Below are positions 33,579 to 35,262 of a stretch of 35,262 nucleotides of DNA, piece after piece. Numbering within the stretch: position 1 is the stretch's first letter; each line of letters starts with the position of its first letter. Origin of the DNA: Bacteroidales bacterium (lineage in GTDB: Bacteria; Bacteroidota; Bacteroidia; Bacteroidales; UBA932); assembly GCA_016293535.1 (NCBI GenBank), contig JAEDEB010000021.1, positions 1 through 35,262 of the forward strand. The letters run 5' to 3'. The notes under the pieces were generated by a model. The model was not told where the DNA came from. It made no database searches and worked only from the letters and a program-made list of their open reading frames with translations. Made by a program: the position numbers and the translations under genes.

Positions 33579-34355
33579 ATGCTTGCGAAAAGGATTATTC
33601 CATGTCTGGACGTCAAGGATGGACAGGTTGTGAAAGGAATCAACTTCAACGGTTTGCGCGAAGTGGGCGATGCTGTGGAGATGGGGATGCGCTATTCCTG
33701 TGATGGGGCCGACGAACTCGTGTATCTCGATATAAGCGCTACGCAGACGGGACGCAGGACCTTCGTGGATCTGGTTGAGCGTATTTCGTCGGTCATAAAC
33801 ATTCCTTTTACCGTAGGTGGAGGCATTTCGGAACTGGATGATGCCTCGCGCCTGCTGGATGCAGGGGCTGACAAAATCTCGGTCAACAGCGCCGCATTGA
33901 GGAATCCCTCTCTCATCGACAGGATTGCTTCGAAGTATGGCAGTCAGTTCGTGGTCTGCGCAATAGATGCGAAGCAGGTCGATGGGCGCTGGTTGTGTTC
34001 GACCCACGGCGGTTCGGTGATGACTGAAGTCGAACTCTTTTCATGGGCACGCGAGGCCCAGGATAGGGGAGCCGGTGAAATTCTTTTCACGTCTATGGAC
34101 CACGACGGCGTCAAGAACGGTTACGCTTGTGAAACTTATGCACGGCTGGCGGAGATTCTCAGCATCCCCGTCATTGCTTCCGGCGGCGCCGGAAAGATAG
34201 AGGACTTCAGGGATGTGCTGAGTTCGGGACGCGCGGATGCGGCTCTTGCGGCGAGTGTTTTCCACTATGGGGAGATTGCTGTTCCTGTTCTCAAGAAGGC
34301 TCTGTCCGCTTACGGCGTTCCGGTCAGGTGTAACCTGGAAGTTTTGTTGGATTGA
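33579..34355 (+). CDS. hisF: Imidazole glycerol phosphate synthase, cyclase subunit
   Basis: HisF uses ammonia from HisH to turn PRFAR into IGP and AICAR. It is a 258-residue TIM barrel related to HisA, with catalytic D11 (Pro-Cys-Leu-Asp-Val) and D130 (Ala-Ile-Asp-Ala-Lys), and phosphate loops Val-Gly-Gly-Gly-Ile near 79-83 and Ala-Ser-Gly-Gly-Ala-Gly. I use the ATG at 33579; a TTG two codons earlier (33573) is possible. It follows hisA by 13 bases. Confidence 0.97.
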   Translation: MLAKRIIPCLDVKDGQVVKGINFNGLREVGDAVEMGMRYSCDGADELVYLDISATQTGRRTFVDLVERISSVINIPFTVGGGISELDDASRLLDAGADKISVNSAALRNPSLIDRIASKYGSQFVVCAIDAKQVDGRWLCSTHGGSVMTEVELFSWAREAQDRGAGEILFTSMDHDGVKNGYACETYARLAEILSIPVIASGGAGKIEDFRDVLSSGRADAALAASVFHYGEIAVPVLKKALSAYGVPVRCNLEVLLD

Positions 34356-34380
34356 AATCATAATATATTGTAATACAGAA

Positions 34381-34434
34381 TATTGGCTATTAATACAGGC
34401 TATTGGTTATTGGTTATTAATATTGGATATTGGC
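34381..34434. repeat. TATTGGN heptamer repeats abutting the hisIE start
   Basis: Five copies of TATTGG plus one base lie at 34381-34387, 34401-34407, 34408-34414, 34421-34427 and 34428-34434, separated by TATTAA-type spacers. The last copy ends two bases before the hisIE ATG at 34436. The stretch is much more AT-rich than the genes around it, and short tandem units like these can change copy number by slippage. Confidence 0.75.
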
Positions 34435-34435
34435 T

Positions 34436-35047
34436 ATGAAGTTTGATAAATGCTTTAAGGATTTCGAGCTTTCGAAGACAGCGGACGGTCTCCTGCCGGT
34501 GATAGTGCAGGATGCGCGAAGTCTGAAGGTTCTGATGCTCGGTTATATGAATGAGGAGGCTTTCGCAAAGACCGTTTCCGAGGGTAGGGTCACTTTCTGG
34601 TCGAGGGGGCGTCAGACTCTGTGGACAAAGGGTGAGACGTCGGGGAATTTCCTCAATGTGGTGGAGATGTTTGCGGACTGTGACAACGACACTCTGCTGA
34701 TAAAGGCAATCCCGGAGGGACCTGTCTGTCACAGAGGCACGACAAGCTGCTTCGACACTCCTGATGATGAGGGTTTTGTCGGTATTCTTCAGGATGTGAT
34801 ACAGAAGAGGCATGCTCAGATGCCCGAGGGTTCCTATACGACAAGGCTTTTTGTCAAGGGTGTAAAGAAAATCGCGCAGAAAGTAGGTGAGGAGGCCACT
34901 GAATCCGTCATTGAGGCTGTGGACGGCAACAGGGACCGTTTCATATACGAGGCTTCCGACCTGGTCTATCACCTCCTTGTCCTGCTTGAGCAGATGGGCT
35001 GTTCCCTCGCGGACCTCGAACATGAGCTGGCCCTGAGGCACCGTTGA
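34436..35047 (+). CDS. hisIE: Bifunctional phosphoribosyl-AMP cyclohydrolase / phosphoribosyl-ATP pyrophosphatase
   Basis: The protein has 203 residues and catalyses steps 2 and 3 of histidine synthesis. HisI (about 1-107) opens the adenine ring; its metal sites are Asp-Cys-Asp-Asn-Asp at 81-85, C98 in Pro-Val-Cys-His-Arg, and C105 in Thr-Ser-Cys-Phe. HisE (about 115-203) removes pyrophosphate; it has Gly-Glu-Glu-Ala-Thr-Glu and Glu-Ala-Ser-Asp-Leu-Val-Tyr-His-Leu-Leu-Val. Fusion of I and E is common. The start at 34436 is preferred over a TTG at 34430. It is separated from hisF by 80 bases that carry heptamer repeats, so its translation or transcription may be controlled separately. It is the last his gene; I see no strong terminator after it. 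Confidence 0.97.
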   Translation: MKFDKCFKDFELSKTADGLLPVIVQDARSLKVLMLGYMNEEAFAKTVSEGRVTFWSRGRQTLWTKGETSGNFLNVVEMFADCDNDTLLIKAIPEGPVCHRGTTSCFDTPDDEGFVGILQDVIQKRHAQMPEGSYTTRLFVKGVKKIAQKVGEEATESVIEAVDGNRDRFIYEASDLVYHLLVLLEQMGCSLADLEHELALRHR

Positions 35048-35119
35048 GTACTGCTTGTCTCTGTCTCTGGAACAGACGCGGTTCCGGGGCTGGTGGCTGA
35101 GAAAAAAGTTGAAAAATTC
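35048..35119. other. Short gap after hisIE
   Basis: A small GGAAC/GTTCC hairpin (35069-35073 with 35081-35085) is present but has no T-tail, so I do not call it a terminator. Nothing else is recognisable. Confidence 0.4.
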
Positions 35120-35150
35120 TTTGAATTGTTCGAATTATAGTATACCTTTG
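35120..35150 (+). promoter_or_regulatory. Bacteroidetes-type promoter for tRNA-Lys
   Basis: TTTG (35120-35123), a 19-base spacer and TACCTTTG (35143-35150) match the phylum consensus at every fixed position. Transcription would begin near 35157, some 34 bases before the mature tRNA end. Confidence 0.8.
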
Positions 35151-35190
35151 CAGTCCCGTTTGAGAAATGAATCTCACTGGGGAACGGATT

Positions 35191-35262
35191 GATTCGTTAG
35201 CTCAGTAGGTAGAGCACAACACTTTTAATGTTGGGGTCTTGGGTTCGAGCCCCAAACGGATC
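35191..35262 (+). tRNA. tRNA-Lys (anticodon UUU), last base beyond the window
   Basis: A full cloverleaf is visible: acceptor GATTCGT pairs with ACGGATC, the D arm is GCTC/GAGC, the anticodon arm CAACA/TGTTG carries loop CTTTTAA with anticodon TTT at 35224-35226, and the T arm TTGGG/CCCAA has loop TTCGAGC. The 72 bases end just before the discriminator base, so the gene is cut by one base. No CCA is visible in the window. Confidence 0.96.

Noticed and set aside
1..35262. CRISPR array, insertion sequence, prophage or toxin-antitoxin pair
   Set aside because: I found no spaced repeats of CRISPR type, transposase or integrase motifs, phage structural genes or paired small genes.

Overview
The window looks like chromosomal DNA from a Bacteroidota bacterium, probably of the order Bacteroidales. 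The evidence is two SusC/SusD outer-membrane pairs, many SPII lipoproteins that end their signal peptides in a Ser-Cys lipobox, DUF families typical of that phylum, promoters of the Bacteroidetes type (TTTG, 19 bp, TAnnTTTG) and a UpxY-like NusG paralogue. Codons are fairly GC-rich, so a gut genus such as Alistipes or a relative is possible, but I cannot name the species.

Layout. (1) 127-603, minus strand: a short UpxY/NusG-like antiterminator whose targets would lie left of the window. (2) 604-1244: a divergent regulatory region. (3) 1245-12300, plus strand: surface operon A, made of SusC, SusD, a DUF3823 lipoprotein with two jelly-roll repeats, an Ig-like/beta-propeller lipoprotein, an exported MBL-fold hydrolase and a DUF4595-like lipoprotein. 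(4) 12326-27683: surface operon B, made of SusC, SusD, a DUF4984-like lipoprotein, a DUF5003/BACON-like lipoprotein, two leucine-rich-repeat lipoproteins, a subtilisin-family lipoprotease, a DUF1573 protein and a small lipocalin-like lipoprotein. Genes in B mostly overlap by 1-4 bases or sit close together. No glycosidase, lyase, sulfatase or sigma/anti-sigma pair is present in either operon. B therefore looks more like a protein or peptide capture-and-import locus (RagAB-like) than a polysaccharide utilisation locus. (5) 27771-35047: a complete histidine operon, hisG-hisDC-hisB-hisH-hisA-hisF-hisIE. (6) 35191-35262: tRNA-Lys(UUU), cut one base short by the window edge.

The seven his genes cover all ten steps from PRPP and ATP to histidine. 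Two points stand out. HisD and HisC are fused in one 781-residue protein through a short Ala/Pro/Ser linker. The operon is preceded by a 15-residue leader peptide with five consecutive His codons, a 13-bp terminator hairpin with a T-rich tail, and a segment that can pair with the terminator's 5' arm. That is a textbook ribosome-mediated attenuator, a mechanism described mainly in Proteobacteria.
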